Positions 24,501 to 36,637 are shown, counted from the first letter of the stretch. The stretch: 64,000 nt of DNA from Centrapalus pauciflorus (GCA_020465985.1 JAANYP010000748.1:541501-605500); one strand, 5' to 3'. Made by a program: numbers and translations. Notes: a model not told the origin generated them from the letters alone.

Positions 24501-25071
24501 CTTTAGAGTCCTAGAGCCCAACATTCCGAACTTTTTCAATTATGCTTATTTTCTTCGGAACCAAGCTCAACTTGTGGAAGATGTGAGAGTGGATCAAAGG
24601 ATAGTTGAACTTAAAAGAATTGACAAAGATCGTTTTGTCAATATTTTCTATCCAACATTCACAGTTATGAGAGCTGATGGAAAGACATACCAGTTCAATG
24701 AAGCAGATTTGTTTAAGATTCGTGTTGTAGACGTTTAAGATTTCTTTGATCAGTTGTGCAGAAACAAAAGAGATGAGAATTGTAGATTTGATTTCAAAGG
24801 TATCTTTCATTTCATGCATACCAAACTGGTCTTGATATCGATTCAAGATTTGCAAATTGGTGTTAAGAGAGGTATGCGAAGGATCAACATCATTGCCCCT
24901 AACATACATCTCAAAGACACAGAGAAGTACAAAGAGTATCAAGTCACTGTTGATAAACATCCAATCGTCATCTACAAAGATAAGAATCAAGAGAAGAAAG
25001 CCATGCGTACGATCGAGCTTAACAAATATTCAGATGGTACTCTTCAAAAGGTTATGACAGAGGGATTCTAG
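21570..25071 (+). pseudogene. Additional ORF of element C, broken
   Basis: Starts MATQTPTHQSNSS just after an acceptor-like site. The N-terminal domain reads HPMIVEILKGHPLGYLLKY, then PLIYLHQI. This matches E's KGHPLFYSLTTAISVPSIYL and, more distantly, the domain in A, B and F. It continues with RGSLHCLRLFHGFAYNKHYDFA and a basic stretch, then acidic, low-complexity and coiled regions. The C-terminal part (24247-25071) is Lys-rich and resembles E's C-terminus. Lesions: TAG 21876, TAG 22455, several stops and frame changes 22619-22930, TGA 23595, a frame change near 23990, TGA 24235, TAA 24736. The last stop is TAG at 25069-25071. Function unknown. Confidence 0.72.
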
Positions 25072-25240
25072 ATCATGATGTCATAAGGAGTTTAAAAGGT
25101 GGTGGCATGATTCCATATTAAAGGAGATTAATTGTTGACTTCCTGTTAGAATATGAACAAAGGTTGAAAAGCTGAAGGAGCATTCGAAGATTTAAAATGA
25201 AGCTTGGCTTGAAAGACTGAAGATGGTTTACAGTTCATAA

Positions 25241-25250
25241 AAGGGGGAGA
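25241..25250 (+). other. Polypurine tract of element C
   Basis: AAGGGGGAGA followed by A and the LTR start TGTTGGGTTT. Confidence 0.8.
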
Positions 25251-25251
25251 A

Positions 25252-25531
25252 TGTTGGGTTTTATATTTTGGTTGAGTGTAAAAGTTCAGGGGGCATATTG
25301 TAAATATCTAAAACTTGTTTTGTGTATAAGTTGAAGTAGGTTGTACTTTTATACGTACGAATTTACATGCATCAGTACGGATAGGTCAATTTGTCTAGCT
25401 TTCTGTGCAAGATTGTCAACAGTAGTACATTGTAATATTCTCATTCTCAATCTAATCATTCAGTCAGTTGTTGATCTTATTGTTGTTCTTATATCTTAAT
25501 TGTAATTGTATTGTTTGATGATGAAATAACA
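25252..25531 (+). repeat. 3' LTR of element C
   Basis: Starts TGTTGGGTTTTATATTTTGG and ends ATAACA before unrelated sequence. 280 bp, comparable to E's 355-bp LTR, with which it shares the start and an AGGGGGC.TATTGTAA segment. The right end is placed on the terminal CA. Confidence 0.7.
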
Positions 25532-26470
25532 ATGTGTTACCGAGGGATAGTGACCTAATAAAGATTAGGCACAATGAGGTAACAATCCTCCACGCATTAA
25601 TGACTGGGGAGCCGAGTCTTTCGTTTGCATGGGTAGTAATGAATGATTTGTGGTCTATGTATGATACGAGGTATAGGAAGATCATCCCCCACAGATGGCT
25701 CATCTCGGAGTTTCTACGAGCTCAAGCAGCGATACCCCCCACGTCCGTGCCAAGGGCAGTCTCGGGAACTGTCATCACAGCTGCAATGATAAAGCATCGT
25801 ATTACGATGCAGTGAACAAGGGTTTGAGATTTTCGATTCAGAGATAGGAAAAGTTCATCGAAAGCAGTACAGTATCGAGGAAGCACAAGCATATCAGCAA
25901 AACCAAGCTGAAAGAGTAAATGCAGCAAGAGGCAGGAACGATATGTCCCAAATCATTTCAAGACTAGACGCAATGAACTTGCGTATTGGGAGCTTTCAAG
26001 AATACGTGGTAAGACGGATGGACGAATTCCAACACGAGTTGGATATTCAAGCGGGGCGGATCGATAACATATACACTGGGATTCGAGCGACGCCATTTCA
26101 AAACGCCTATTATAGTTAGCAACAGTAGGCATACACAAAGGCAGTCCGGGAGCATATGAATTTCAATGCAGGGCTCCCACACCACCGATATGAAGACTAT
26201 AATTGGCAGAATTTTGCAAGGATAAACATTGAGGAGCGAACACCTTAAAACTTTCCCGCGTATGGTCGAATCCTCACCACATCAGAAGGACAACGCGTGA
26301 TGCTCCTGACAGACACCTATCCACCACCACCAATAATGCAAAAGATGACGGCCCCTTTAGCGAGTTTTACAACAGCATTTTCGGACCACCTCCTCCTCAG
26401 TTATCAGTTACCATCGTTCCAGTACATAAGTTTTTCAATTACCGTATTTTGTGTTACTTTTCTGATTGAA
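25532..26470 (+). pseudogene. Athila-like Ty3/gypsy ORF remnant
   Basis: A decayed coding stretch unlike the copia elements. The first segment reads DSDLIKIRHNEVTILHAL, then FAWVVMNDLWSM. A frame change near 25830 leads to a Gln-rich coil (EEAQAYQQNQAERVNAARG), then RLDAMNLRIGSFQEYV and a Pro/Tyr-rich end. The arrangement (helical domain, coiled coil, short tail, then a purine tract and an LTR rich in TGCGC words) recalls the post-pol or gag-like ORFs of Athila elements. The family call rests on recall of the pattern. Several stops; inactive. The left edge is cut by element C's LTR. Confidence 0.45.
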
Positions 26471-27251
26471 TAAAGTGTGTTCCTTTGAGTCTGACCAAGT
26501 GAGAAAAGTGACCACAATAACTTGATCAATTTCCCTACAATTATCTTTGTTTGTGAGCTTGCGACTTAAACATGATGATGTTAGTTAGGTCGGTGTCAAG
26601 TAAAGAGATATAAATAAATGAGTTTAAATAGAGCACAAAGTGTCATAAACACTCGAAATCGAAGAAGTGAACAGTAATATGCGATAATTAACAAAGTTTC
26701 CAATAGCCGCTATTAATTCATGTAATAAGGGGGAGGAAGCGAACAAGAGTAAGCCTCACTTCAAGTGTGGCCTAATTGATTCAAGAAAGTTAGTCTGAAA
26801 GGTACCATCATGCCCAGTCCCCTTAGGCCAACCGGTCTGGGAGTGACTGACCTAAATCCTGCTACACGGATCAATTAGACAGTCACATTTAAACTTGAAT
26901 GAAAAACATAGACTTTGCATGAAAAAGAATAAATATGGTAAGAAAGAAAACCTAATAGCGAGAAACATGCACCGAGGAAAAAGATGGTCCTGTGAGCCAC
27001 GTGAATTCAATTCTATAATCTTGAGCTAAAAATTGGGTAGTGGTGAGGAATTTTTGAACAAATATCCTAGAGACGTCAAGATATATCTGAAAATTATGTA
27101 GTTCGTGTATGTGAATACAAGTGTGTTTATGAAGGCCAGTGTCTTTTTAAATGAGTTTGATGTATCTCTCACGCTTGATAAACACGATTGATTTATAAAG
27201 TCTGATTTTCGTTGCTTGCTCCGGACGATCAAGGATTAAGTTGGGGAAGTT
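26471..27251 (+). other. Untranslated tail of the Athila-like element with purine tract
   Basis: No ORF supported. Ends with TTAAGTTGGGGAAGT at 27237-27251, an Athila-type polypurine tract. Confidence 0.45.
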
Positions 27252-28160
27252 TGATCGGGTTATAATTAACCGTGTTTATAAAGTGAAAAAGAGTTAGTTT
27301 AAAAATGAAACATGCCTTAGAATGCTCAACTATTGATAATTTCATTACACATGTAGATAATCATCTCAAGTACAAGTCCGGTAAATCTGAGCTCAATCAG
27401 ATATCATTTGTAAAAAGCCAGGCGCGGGGGGGGGGGGGGGGCCGCAGGCCTGCTCTCAGACCACATGCTCAACAGAATGATTTTAGCTGCAAGAGATGAG
27501 GAGCGTAGACCTAGGCGCAACGCAAGGGCAGACCCAGGCGCAAGGGGGGGCGCAGGCATGCGCCCACCGCTGCGCCCAACCCATAAAAATAAATTTTCGC
27601 AATTTTATTATGGTTTTGAGGCTGCCGATATATATTGGAGATACCAGATGAAAAAATTTTCGCATTCCAGAGAAGAAAAGCCATAGAATCGGTTACGATT
27701 GAACGAATACGGCTACGAAGAACACACGTGACGAAGTGCGGCTCTGCTGACAATGAATCAACAGCTCTTGATCATTACATACACAGTGTCCGGCTAGTGT
27801 TGTTATAATCATTCCCAGAGGAACCACGACGCTAAGTGTTTAATTTCATGAATGATTTATGTATGTTTATGTATGTTGAATGCCTATGTTTAGATTGTAA
27901 ACACTATGATGGTTATTTATTTTGTTGTGTTTTGTAAGATAGTTCGTTGATATTTTATTATTCGTGCCGAGTTTTATGATAATTAAGTCGAGTAATCAAA
28001 GTAACACACGCTATGCCCAAGATCACATAACGACGTTAATAAGAATTATAAAAGGTTATGTCTATGTAATCATCATATTGTTCTTAAAAGTATATACGAA
28101 AGCTAAGTGTCGAATCCGTGAGTGGTTATCATTGTTAACGTATTTAATCAAACACATTTA
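27252..28160 (+). repeat. Probable LTR of the Athila-like element (right end not found)
   Basis: Begins TGATCGGGTT after the purine tract. Contains GC-rich words unusual for the neighbourhood: a run of 16 G near 27427-27442 and GCGCAACGC / GCGCCCACCGCTGCGCCC at 27515-27580. It reaches at least GTGTCGAATCCGTGAG near 28110. I could not fix the 3' boundary. Confidence 0.35.
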
Positions 28161-30215
28161 ACTAATGTTTTCGCTTAGAAGTACGCAGAGTAATTAGTTC
28201 AAAAGGTATTTGCATAGTCTCGGCATAGGAGATAAGGTGATTATTGGAGAAATTTTAGGGCATAGGAAGTAGACTTTGTGTGATTATTAGACCTGTAATT
28301 TCTTGAACATCATATAAAAAAATTTGTAAATCAACAAAACATAAATTGAACCCTATTTTAATTTAACAAGGTGATTTTTTAAATACCTTAACTAAGATGG
28401 ATGAATGACTACATAAATTGAACCCTATTTCAATCTTCTACTTAAGGGCTGTTGGGCTGAGCTTGTTATGCATATTATTTTTGTTATGATTTTGAATTAC
28501 ACATGATGGCCCGTTGTTATTTTCGTTTTCGCACGACATATACCCCGAGACAACTTGAATCTCGGGTTCAAGGTCATAGCAGTACACACACTATTAAGTA
28601 TACATGTTGCACACACATGAAGCATTTGTAATACACACGCTTACATTTATATACTACATTGTTGCTGCTGTTAATTAAATTAAAGACACACACACACCAG
28701 ATCATAGATATATAAATATATTCTGCTGCTGCCGAGTTAAGTTTCTCTTCTAGCCTTGGTAGAAAGGAAAAGATCAAATGAATATGCAGGTATCCAAGAA
28801 GCGGAATTTTCAAGTCTAGTAATGTTGCTAATAGTTTTTTTTTTTAACTGTCCATTACTTAACTAACTGCAGTATGTGTAAACAAAGTGTATGATTTATT
28901 CTGATACATGAAGCATGTCAGTTTTGATTTTAAAAAAATGTATGCTTTATCCTAATACACGAAGCCAATTTTATTATCCGGCGTTAATCCTAGTTCAAAT
29001 GTGCTTTCAGATTGTCTCAAGGATCATATAACAATTAGATAAACAACTTTTGGGACATGGAATTTCCATTGGAATTGATATATAGAAAAAACATGCTAAA
29101 AGTAAACTCACACTATGACATGTGAGGATGAAATAACATGGACTTCACTTTCTGTTCATCCAACTTCTTATGTTTTTGTTCATTACACTCTTGAGATTCA
29201 ACATATTTTTTTTCTAGATCAGCAGAGTGTTGCTTTTTTTACTCCAACAAAATCTGTATCATCTTTTAGTTACAACACTGAACCTCTTGTTAATCTTCCT
29301 AATTAAAGTAATTTGTATCATCTTTTAGCAATAATCAACAGCAAGACATATACTGAATATTAACACAAATGATATAAATATAAACACATTGGCATATAGT
29401 AACAGGAATCAATGGCAAAAAAATCCATGTCATTGTAAAAAAACTTAATAAGTTCTGAAGAAAAAAGAATCATACTTGTACAATCAATAGTGATCTGGTT
29501 TATTTTATAAATCTGAGTTAAATGTCAAACATACAATAAGGCGTTTGTAAGAAGTATGTTTGCTAACAGATGCACAGAATGCATAAAACTTCAAGAATCA
29601 AATTAAGAATCACAATAATTATTTGCTAAAAACAAAAATTGAAATTACCAGTTCAATATGATGGTAATGGAATTATATCTAGACTGACTACGTTTATTAC
29701 CGGGCCTTCTAATCATTCCAACTCCAATGTTTTTGTGAAGACCATGGTCAATAGACCAAAACCCCCCAATAAATGTAACATGAGCAGCAAAAGCGTTAAA
29801 CCCCAATAAATGTGACATTGAGAGCAAAAAAAAAAAAAAAAATCCTTATAAGAAGTTAAATCAAAGCCTAAAACATTAGAAAATCAACTATTTCCTCAGT
29901 CCCACCAACCTTTTAATTAAGTAGTAAAACTGATAATTATGCATCCAAAAATCTCATCACTGAGATTTCTGTCCTTTTACTATTAAGAAATACATAATAT
30001 ATATGTGGAGTTAAAAGATGTGTGTAAATACTGTCATTTTCACTAGAACAAATGAGTGCTTAAGAATTACATATTTTCTCCATCCCATTACCACTTTCCT
30101 TGGCATTTATGTACAAGCTTACAAACTTTCTCGTCACCATCCCAACAAATAAAATAAAAAGCAATGTTTTTTGTCTACAAGATTTGAGTAGTTTTTTTAT
30201 TTCATCAAAATGTAT
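28161..30215 (+). other. Anonymous AT-rich intergenic DNA
   Basis: No gene seen on either strand. Minor features: a direct repeat ACATAAATTGAACCCTATTT at 28338 and 28412; an AC microsatellite near 28685; two ATTCTGATACATGAAGC-like copies at 28899 and 28951; CCCCAATAAATGT direct repeats at 29764 and 29801 followed by an A run (29827-29843). A CTCCATCCCATTACC segment near 30076 resembles a Stowaway-type MITE end, but no partner was found. Confidence 0.5.
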
Positions 30216-30660
30216 TGTTAGACTTTATTAAATGTAATCAAGTCTAAGGACTTATTTGTACTTATTTAATAGTTAATAGGTTATATACGTACGGTCTTAA
30301 ATAGTTTAACCTACGGGCTAGGCCTTATTAGATTCGTTATTTAAAGGGTTAATTAGGTTTTAGTGTGTATAATGGAAGGTCTTTTTTGGAGTGTGTAGTC
30401 GTTGCATTGAGAGAGAAAGAAACATTTTGTTCTTTGTGTTCTTCATTCAAGGTTTATAATATTTGGCTATTGGTATTGTTTCTCAATCGTAATCATTATT
30501 ATACATTGCTTGAGTGTTTGTTTGCTTGATTATTCGGGACCTACTTGTGTTAGAGTCAATAGATTTGTATTTGATTGATTTCTTGTTTTATTCGTTACTG
30601 CTTATTCATCATGTTGCGGTCTTCGTTGCATCAAGTTATTATTCATTTGTTCAACCTTAA
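30216..30660 (+). repeat. Possible solo copia LTR
   Basis: Begins TGTTAGACTTTATTAAATG and runs through a promoter-like stretch (TTATTTAAAGGG, GAGAGAGAAAGAAACA) typical of small copia LTRs. No primer site, purine tract or target duplication could be fixed. The right end is a guess. Confidence 0.25.
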
Positions 30661-30866
30661 TTGGGTGTGATCGATTGATTCGTGCTGGAATTCATTATTT
30701 TCTTGTCAATCTAATTAATCAAGATGATAGGATTTACAATTATGTTGACGTAATGGGTCGTTCACGGTCAAAATTCAAATAACAAATGGGTCGTTCATAG
30801 TCAAAATTTGTGGCAATTTTTTTATCTTTTGAAGTTTACGGTCAAAATTCAAATAACAAAAGTTAA
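30661..30866. repeat. Short direct repeats flanking the Helitron-like end
   Basis: GGTCGTTCA.GGTCAAAATT occurs at about 30751 and 30788, and GGTCAAAATTCAAATAACAAA at 30769 and 30840. No gene. Confidence 0.6.
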
Positions 30867-30895
30867 CTAGCTGAATACCCGTGCGTTGCTCGGGT
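30867..30895 (-). mobile_element. Helitron-like 3' terminus
   Basis: On the minus strand: ACCCGAGCAACGCACGGGT, which folds as an 8-bp stem with one mismatch (30877-30895), then six bases, then CTAG followed by T. A hairpin just before CTRR followed by a host T is the Helitron 3'-end rule. The matching TC 5' end, to the right on the plus strand, was not identified, so length and class are open. No Rep/helicase coding was seen, so it would be non-autonomous. Confidence 0.5.
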
Positions 30896-32349
30896 GATGT
30901 GTGATGAAATTAATATTTATAATTAATGTTTTTGAACGGGAAATTAATCGACTCCTATTCCTAAACTACCCTTTTGTCCCAAATGGGGACTTCAGAAGTT
31001 ACTTTCACTGCCTAAATTCCAACTTGTCTCCGACGGGAGTCGAAGCCGTGATCTGAAACTTACACGTAACCTCTCATACCAAATGGGTTAAACCCCATTG
31101 GTATTAATAATTAATTGATGACACAACAAAAGTTTGTTTTTATAAGAAAACTATACATTGTTTACGAAAAAATGTTACTTAGATTAATCATTAATATTAA
31201 CAATTACACATAATTATATTTGAAGTCTATACATATCTAGTTTAATACATGTGAGTTGATCAAAAGACTAATTTTAGCTAAAAAAATCATGTATAAGAAT
31301 GAAGTATATAGGGAAATAATAATAATAATTTACAGTAAATTGAAAACCCATCATTTTTCCATCAACTAATATACAAACACGTATTTGCAAAGTATTATTT
31401 AATTACAATATCGTCTAACATAATTTTATAATGACAATTTATTCAAACCAATTAATAAAATGTTATCAAACAAAAGCAGTTATTATAAAAAAATTTTAAT
31501 AAATCTTAATAAAATCACATTGAACAATTTAAATGGCAAATAACATATCCCATTGGCTAAAGATTTATTTAAAACATTATCGCTTCGTTATTAACGTAGA
31601 TCTTCATTGTTCTTCATGATATACTGAAAAAAATATTAAAACATGTGTTATTTTGAAGCATTATTACATAAACAACACAAAATAATAAGAAGCTTTAATT
31701 GTAAAAAAAAAAGTATATCAATGCGACGTTTTTTCTAAGGTTTGAATTAGGGATGACACAAAATTTTGACCCAACAGACGGGACGATAAAAATGGCTCGT
31801 AGTAAAAAAGCAAGCTAGCACATAATTCTTTCTAAATATTAAATGTCATATGTTTACCTATTTTATAATATATGCTGATTAAAAAACTACTTTTATATGT
31901 TTATCTACCGTATTTTATATGTTTCTTAAACTGAATCATCAATAAAATTTAAATCTAAATGTAAATGTTATCCCATCAATAATTATCTATATATTTAATA
32001 AAAAGATTTTCATTTGCTTATAAATTTATTAAAAATAAATAAACATTATATAAAATTATTAAATTTTAAAAAAGTAAACAAACGATATATAAAAATATAT
32101 TTCATATATTTTGTTTATTACTTTATTATAATAAAATATAAAATATTGTTTTATCTATAAACTAAAATTTTAATATAGCTATATAGATGAAAAATTTAGA
32201 ATAATCAACTATTCATATGTATTTTATAAAACTATAAAAATAATAATTTCGAATAATTAATGTTTAATTGTAATTTGTATATGTAAATAAATATCCCATT
32301 ATTTTATGCAAGTTTGTTAGTTTGATAGGATTGCTGATGTTATCCCATT
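30896..32349. other. AT-rich DNA, possibly the body of a non-autonomous Helitron
   Basis: No ORF or RNA gene supported. Extremely A/T-rich from about 31100. Confidence 0.4.
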
Positions 32350-32500
32350 ATTTTCTAAATTTTAACAAATTGTATTGCGCCAAATCAGCAACCTTAATAT
32401 TCTGAATTTTAACCAATCATATTGTGCCAAATCGGCCTTAAAAATAGGAATATCTACCAATAATATTGTGCCACGTGAGCATTTTTCTCACTGCTCCGTC
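32350..32500. repeat. Three diverged copies of an ATTGTGCCA-type unit
   Basis: Units around AATTGTATTGCGCCAAATC, AATCATATTGTGCCAAATC and AATAATATTGTGCCACGTG at about 32369, 32413 and 32459. Such words occur in subterminal parts of some plant Helitrons and MITEs. Confidence 0.5.
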
Positions 32501-32585
32501 GGCAATATATATATACAATTTAATTGAATTTGGTGTTCAATTTGGGTTCCTACTTTGCGCATGTATCTTTTCTACAATTATTTTA

Positions 32586-32765
32586 GGGAGAATTTCATAT
32601 ATATCCTCCCAAAACTTCATAATATCATATATACCCAACCTAAAACTTTAATATCATATATATCCCTCCTAAACATCATAATATCTTATATACCCAATTT
32701 TAACTAATAATATCACATATATCCCTCTTAAACATCATTAATATCATATATATCCAAATTCATTA
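32586..32765. repeat. Degenerate tandem repeat of AATATCATATATATCC
   Basis: About six units of roughly 30 bp with the core AATATCATATATATCC followed by a variable C/A-rich part. No coding potential. Confidence 0.7.
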
Positions 32766-33099
32766 ATTTAATTATTTTTAAAACATTTAAAACTCATAAT
32801 TAATATTGCTTATTAATTAATGACCATTATACCCTTACCCATTTATTTTTTCAACTAAACATCGAAATATCATATTTATCTAGCTTAAATTAAAATATCA
32901 TATCTCTTTTAATAATTTTACATAATTTATTTTTGTAAACTTTACTAAATAAAATTTTCAAACTAAAACAAATTAACATTAAAAATAAAAATAAAAAAAT
33001 TGTATCATGTTCTTGCTCGGATGCTTTTTTTTTTTTTGAACTTTTGGAACCTTATCTTTTGTTTTGTCAACTTTTAGTTAGTAATTTTTTTTTTTTAAT
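32766..33099. other. AT-rich DNA without recognisable features
   Basis: Homopolymer A and T runs only. Confidence 0.5.
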
Positions 33100-33440
33100 T
33101 TTGAATCCAAATTGGTAATTAAAATTAAAGATTGATTCCAAACGATTGGTTGTGAAAATTCGTTTGATACTATATTTCTTAGGGTGAACATCATTATGTT
33201 TTTGCAATCGATTAGTAAAGATTTAATCGAGATTTTGAATACCCTTTGAATTCAAAGTATTTTTAAATATCGGATCCAGTTTTCAAAAAGGAACTTGGAA
33301 CTTCAGAATCTTTGGATCAAATTACACTTTTATTATTAAAATCAAAGATCGGTTATTAACGGTTGGTTGTGAAAATTCGTTGATATTATATTCCTTCAGG
33401 TGAACATCTTTCTGTTTTTACAATCAAGTCATAAAATATT
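33100..33440 (+). repeat. Two diverged ~200-bp tandem units, probably part of an old LTR
   Basis: Units share AATTAAAATTAAAGAT, then GATTGGTTGTGAAAATTCGTT, then GTGAACATC and a TTTTTGCAATC/TTTTTACAATC end. Copy 1 is at about 33113-33215 and copy 2 at about 33325-33440. A third copy lies at 36640-36766 on the far side of element D. The unit is non-coding. A degenerate TTTGGTATTAGAATG follows copy 3, so the units may sit in the 3' half of an old copia LTR. Confidence 0.6.
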
Positions 33441-34015
33441 TGTTGGTACACTCTGGGTGACGATAGCAGTCTAGATATGTAATACATAGTCGTTCATAAT
33501 AGATGAGGCTTTATTAACACATGTTGTGTATGATTAATTCATAATTATATGTGATGTGTACATTTTCATGTTAAGTTCTAGAATAAGTTCTAAAAATAAG
33601 TTCTAGAAATAAGTTCTAAGAATAAGTTCTAAGGATAGGGTTCGAACTTATCCATACCCAGACGAACTTAGTGAAGCTAAGTTCGTAGGGTACTGGACAA
33701 GTTCGTGGGCTTGTGCCTAAATGAACTTGATTAGTTAAGTTCGAACTTAATTTGTATAATTATGTGTTAATTCGTTTTATTGATAGACTTTTGCGAAATT
33801 GGTTTTCAGAGCTTGTATTCGTGCACGTACTAGCTAGAATTGATTTCAGAGTGTTTTGGAGAAACACACCGTGTCGGGACGTTCATTGTATCGGCTATCA
33901 TAACGTTTGTCTCCGGTTTCCGTGCGTGATCAATTCGTTAAGCCACTAACGAGGATTCCGCACTCGTTGGACGGCGTCGCGTCAAGATTAGATCCGTGAC
34001 TAAGGTGACCTTACA
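33441..34015 (+). repeat. 5' LTR of element D
   Basis: TGTTGGTACACTCTGGGTGACG ... GGTGACCTTACA, 575 bp. Motif variant AAGTTCTAGAA/AAGTTCGTA. Family hairpin AACGAG...CTCGTT at 33948-33968. Confidence 0.92.
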
Positions 34016-34030
34016 AGTAGTATCAGAGAC
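34016..34030 (+). other. Degenerate primer binding site of element D
   Basis: AGTAGTATCAGAGAC, two changes from the AGTGGTATCAGAGCC of B and F. Confidence 0.85.
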
Positions 34031-34682
34031 AATACGAGTGTTCTTCGTGTTCTTCACGTCCCGACGAACATTCTTGGTTTCTTGACGTTTTTACCGGATA
34101 AATCACCCTTTCGAAGTTTTCATAGTTCTACAAGCAAGATTACGGGAAAAAATTCATATTAGTTCATTTTTTCAGTCGACATCTGTTTTCATAATATTAG
34201 AAACATTGGTTTAATCTGAAATCTTGAAAATATCAAATTTTTGGCCTTTTCTCGAACTTGTGGCACTCGAACTTAAGGGGTGTATTAGGGTTCTTCGAAC
34301 TTGTCAGAATACGCTCCTCACGAATTTGTTCTAGGGTTTCTTCGAATTTAACTGGGTTTCGAACTTGTCAGAGCATTCGAAGTTGTCATAGGTTTCGAAC
34401 TTGCTGGGATTCGAACTTAGTTGGTATTCGAATTTGAGTTGATTCGAACTTGTCAGAAACTCGTAGGGTTTCTCGAACTTGATTTGGTCCGAATTTGTCA
34501 GAACATTTAGGGTTTCTCGAACTTGCAGGCTTTGGAACTTGTTAAGTTCAAACTTAAAGCATTTCGAATTTAATTTACAAAACGAATTTAAATTTAAAAT
34601 TATTCGAACTTGAATAAGTTAGGAAGATTTATTCTAAATTAAATAGTTTAAGTTCGAAACAAAAAGTCACAAATTCTTGGAA
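34031..34682 (+). repeat. Element D leader with TTCGAACTTG motif array
   Basis: Untranslated. From 34250 to 34640 it holds many TCGAACTTGTCAGA and TTCGAATTT units, the same kind as in element B's leader read on the other strand. Confidence 0.75.
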
Positions 34683-36637
34683 ATGGACCATGAGGTTGGC
34701 AAATTGAATTCTCCACCAAAGCTGATGAAATTGAAAAATTACTACTGGTGGAAGGATAGGTTAGCTGACTTCGCAAGATTTAATGACATGCATATGTGGA
34801 TTGCATCAACGAAGGATATATTTCACCTACGCAAGAGCTTGAAGGTCGATTAAAAGTCTTGACGTATCAGAACATGAAAGACGAAGACAAGAAAATTTAT
34901 GAGGCCGAGAACCGAGCTTTCTCGTCTATTAGAATGGCACTACCTCAGGAGATCCTGCACACACTGAGAAATCACAGGACTTCTAAAGAGCTTTGGCATG
35001 CTCTAGAGAAGAGGTGTGAGGAAAATCCCAGGGTACGTAAGAGGAGAACAGAAATTCTGAAGCAACAGTTTGCTATCTTCAAAGCACTGAAGAATGAGAC
35101 GCTAGATGAGACGATTACTAGATTCTATCATCTACTGACAGAACTTGATAATCACAATGTTGAGTATCAAGAAACAGAGAAGATAAAGAAGCTTCTGGAT
35201 GCTTTACCAGCTAAGTGAGAAATGTACACGATGCTAATAACGCATGATGAAGAGAAATTTGAGATTCTTAATCCTGAAGGGGTTATTGGAACGTTGGGGG
35301 CCTACAACTTCAAGTTGTGGAAGAAGGAATGAGAATTTGATGAAGTACAATATCCAGAAATGTACTTCAGGAAGTCAAAGCCGTCAACTTCTACTGAACT
35401 AAAGTTAGGGGCCACAGCATTCTTCTCGGGAGAAGAGACAATACCTGTAGAAGCAGAAGAATCCAGTAATAGGGCGTTCTTAGTGTTTGCTAAACCGGAA
35501 GAAAAAGCACAACACTCAGCGTCTACTTTTCAAGGATATACCAAGATGCCTATGAGCGCAAAATCAGCTGAAGATCATCTAAATCTTCTAGCTTCGTTTG
35601 TCGCAACTTACGGCAATTGCGTTCAAGGTAAAATAAATGATCCAGCTCTGTGGGAAGAGGACTACGATCAGGTAAATCCCGACGACTTGGAACAGATGGA
35701 CCTACAATGGCACCCGGCCATGGTGACACAAAGGGTCAAGAGATTTATGAAGAGGACGGGAAGGAATGTGAGTGTAAGCAACAATGTTGGTTTTCACAAG
35801 TCAAAGGTAAAGTGCTACAATTGACAAGGCTTGGGACACTTTGCTAGAGAATGTCAACGACCAAAAGTTGAAAATTATCAGAATTAGAACCAAGGAAGAC
35901 AGCACTCTAGTGGTTCTGGGAATCAAGCAGCCATAGCTGGTCTATTAACAAATGTGTCCTCCAACAGATAGCTAGATGGCACATATGATTGGAGCTCTCA
36001 TCCGGAGTCGAATGCCAGAGCCTTTATGGCTGAGGTAACTGAGACCGGGGGGAAAAGAGCTGAAGAAGAAACAAAGGACACCCAGCAGTCAGAAACAATT
36101 CCTTTATTGGTGGAAAAGTCAGAGGAGCAAACCATTCTGGAGTTTGCAGCTCAAATGGCCAATGTGGAATCAGACCGCAAAAAGGTAACTCTAAACTTCT
36201 CTACATTTCATGATTTATGCGTTTTAAGTGCTACATTAAATGATAGATTAAATCTAGTACTAGAGACACATAACACCTTAACAGCTCAGGTCCAGTCATT
36301 AAAACCTGATAACGCTAGTCTTCTAGATATTAAGGAGGATTTAAGGGCCAAAATGTAAGCAGACGCTCAGGATGTGATAGTTCTTAAAGAAAAGTCAAGT
36401 GAACAATGGAACTCATGTACGAGCATGTCGAATCTTTGACCAAAGATTTCACCCTCAAATATGTAGAGCTAGCTGAATCTAGAGTTAAGGGTGCAGAGGC
36501 CAATAGCAAGCTTGAAAAGTTTAGGAACTCATCCCTAAATCTAGGAAAAATCTTAGAAGCTCAAAGGCAGTGTAAGAAACCAGCGGGCCTAAGTTATCAG
36601 GAGAGTCCTCCACCGTTCAACAACAACTATCTGCCTC
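34683..36637 (+). pseudogene. gag: Element D gag, broken and 3'-truncated
   Basis: Gag forms the virus-like particle that packages element RNA. The frame begins MDHEVGKLNSPPKLMKLKNYY and passes through a UBN2-like core (ENRAFSSIRMALPQEIL; HRTSKELWHALEKR; LDETITRFYHLLTELD). An acidic linker follows (EEDYDQVNPDDLEQMDL), then a basic stretch (QRVKRFMKRTGR), then a first CCHC knuckle whose second cysteine is a TGA (CYN*QGLGHFAREC at about 35815-35855). A coiled-coil region ends at SPPPFNNNYLPQ, where host repeat sequence takes over. Lesions: a frameshift near 34795, TGA 35216, TGA 35330, TGA 35822, TAG 35884, TAG 35969, TAA 36356 and a frame change near 36405. The second knuckle is lost with the truncation. 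Confidence 0.85.

Larger units (their letters stand above)
19800..25531 (+). mobile_element. Element C: family 2 copia retrotransposon, 5' part displaced
   Basis: Visible parts: the last residues of pol, a spacer with a predicted leader intron, a broken additional ORF, a purine tract and a 280-bp 3' LTR. The pol end is cut by the plus-strand LTR at 19799; the rest of pol must lie to the left of the nested A/B block. Its additional ORF and LTR resemble those of element E. Strongly decayed, so it is among the older layers of the stack. Confidence 0.8.
33441..36637 (+). mobile_element. Element D: family 1 copia retrotransposon, truncated within gag
   Basis: 5' LTR, degenerate primer site, leader and gag; everything 3' of the mid-gag break at 36637 is lost. 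It is the only family 1 copy here that keeps the N-terminal half of gag, so it serves as the reference for the deletions in B and F. Inserted in a diverged tandem repeat whose sequence resumes right after the break. Confidence 0.88.

Noticed and set aside
27420..27600. GC-rich block with a G run as a CpG-island host promoter
   Set aside because: It sits in an LTR-like segment after an Athila-type purine tract, with no gene downstream.
29820..29845. A-run as the 3' end of a SINE or processed pseudogene
   Set aside because: Only two short CCCCAATAAATGT repeats precede it; no promoter boxes, coding remnant or flanking duplication identified.
30216..30660. Firm annotation as a solo LTR
   Set aside because: No matching TG...CA end with a 5-bp target duplication could be found; kept only as a low-confidence feature.
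28161..33100. Possible host genes or tRNAs in the AT-rich interval
   Set aside because: Only short open frames without recognisable domains or splice structure; no cloverleaf found by eye.
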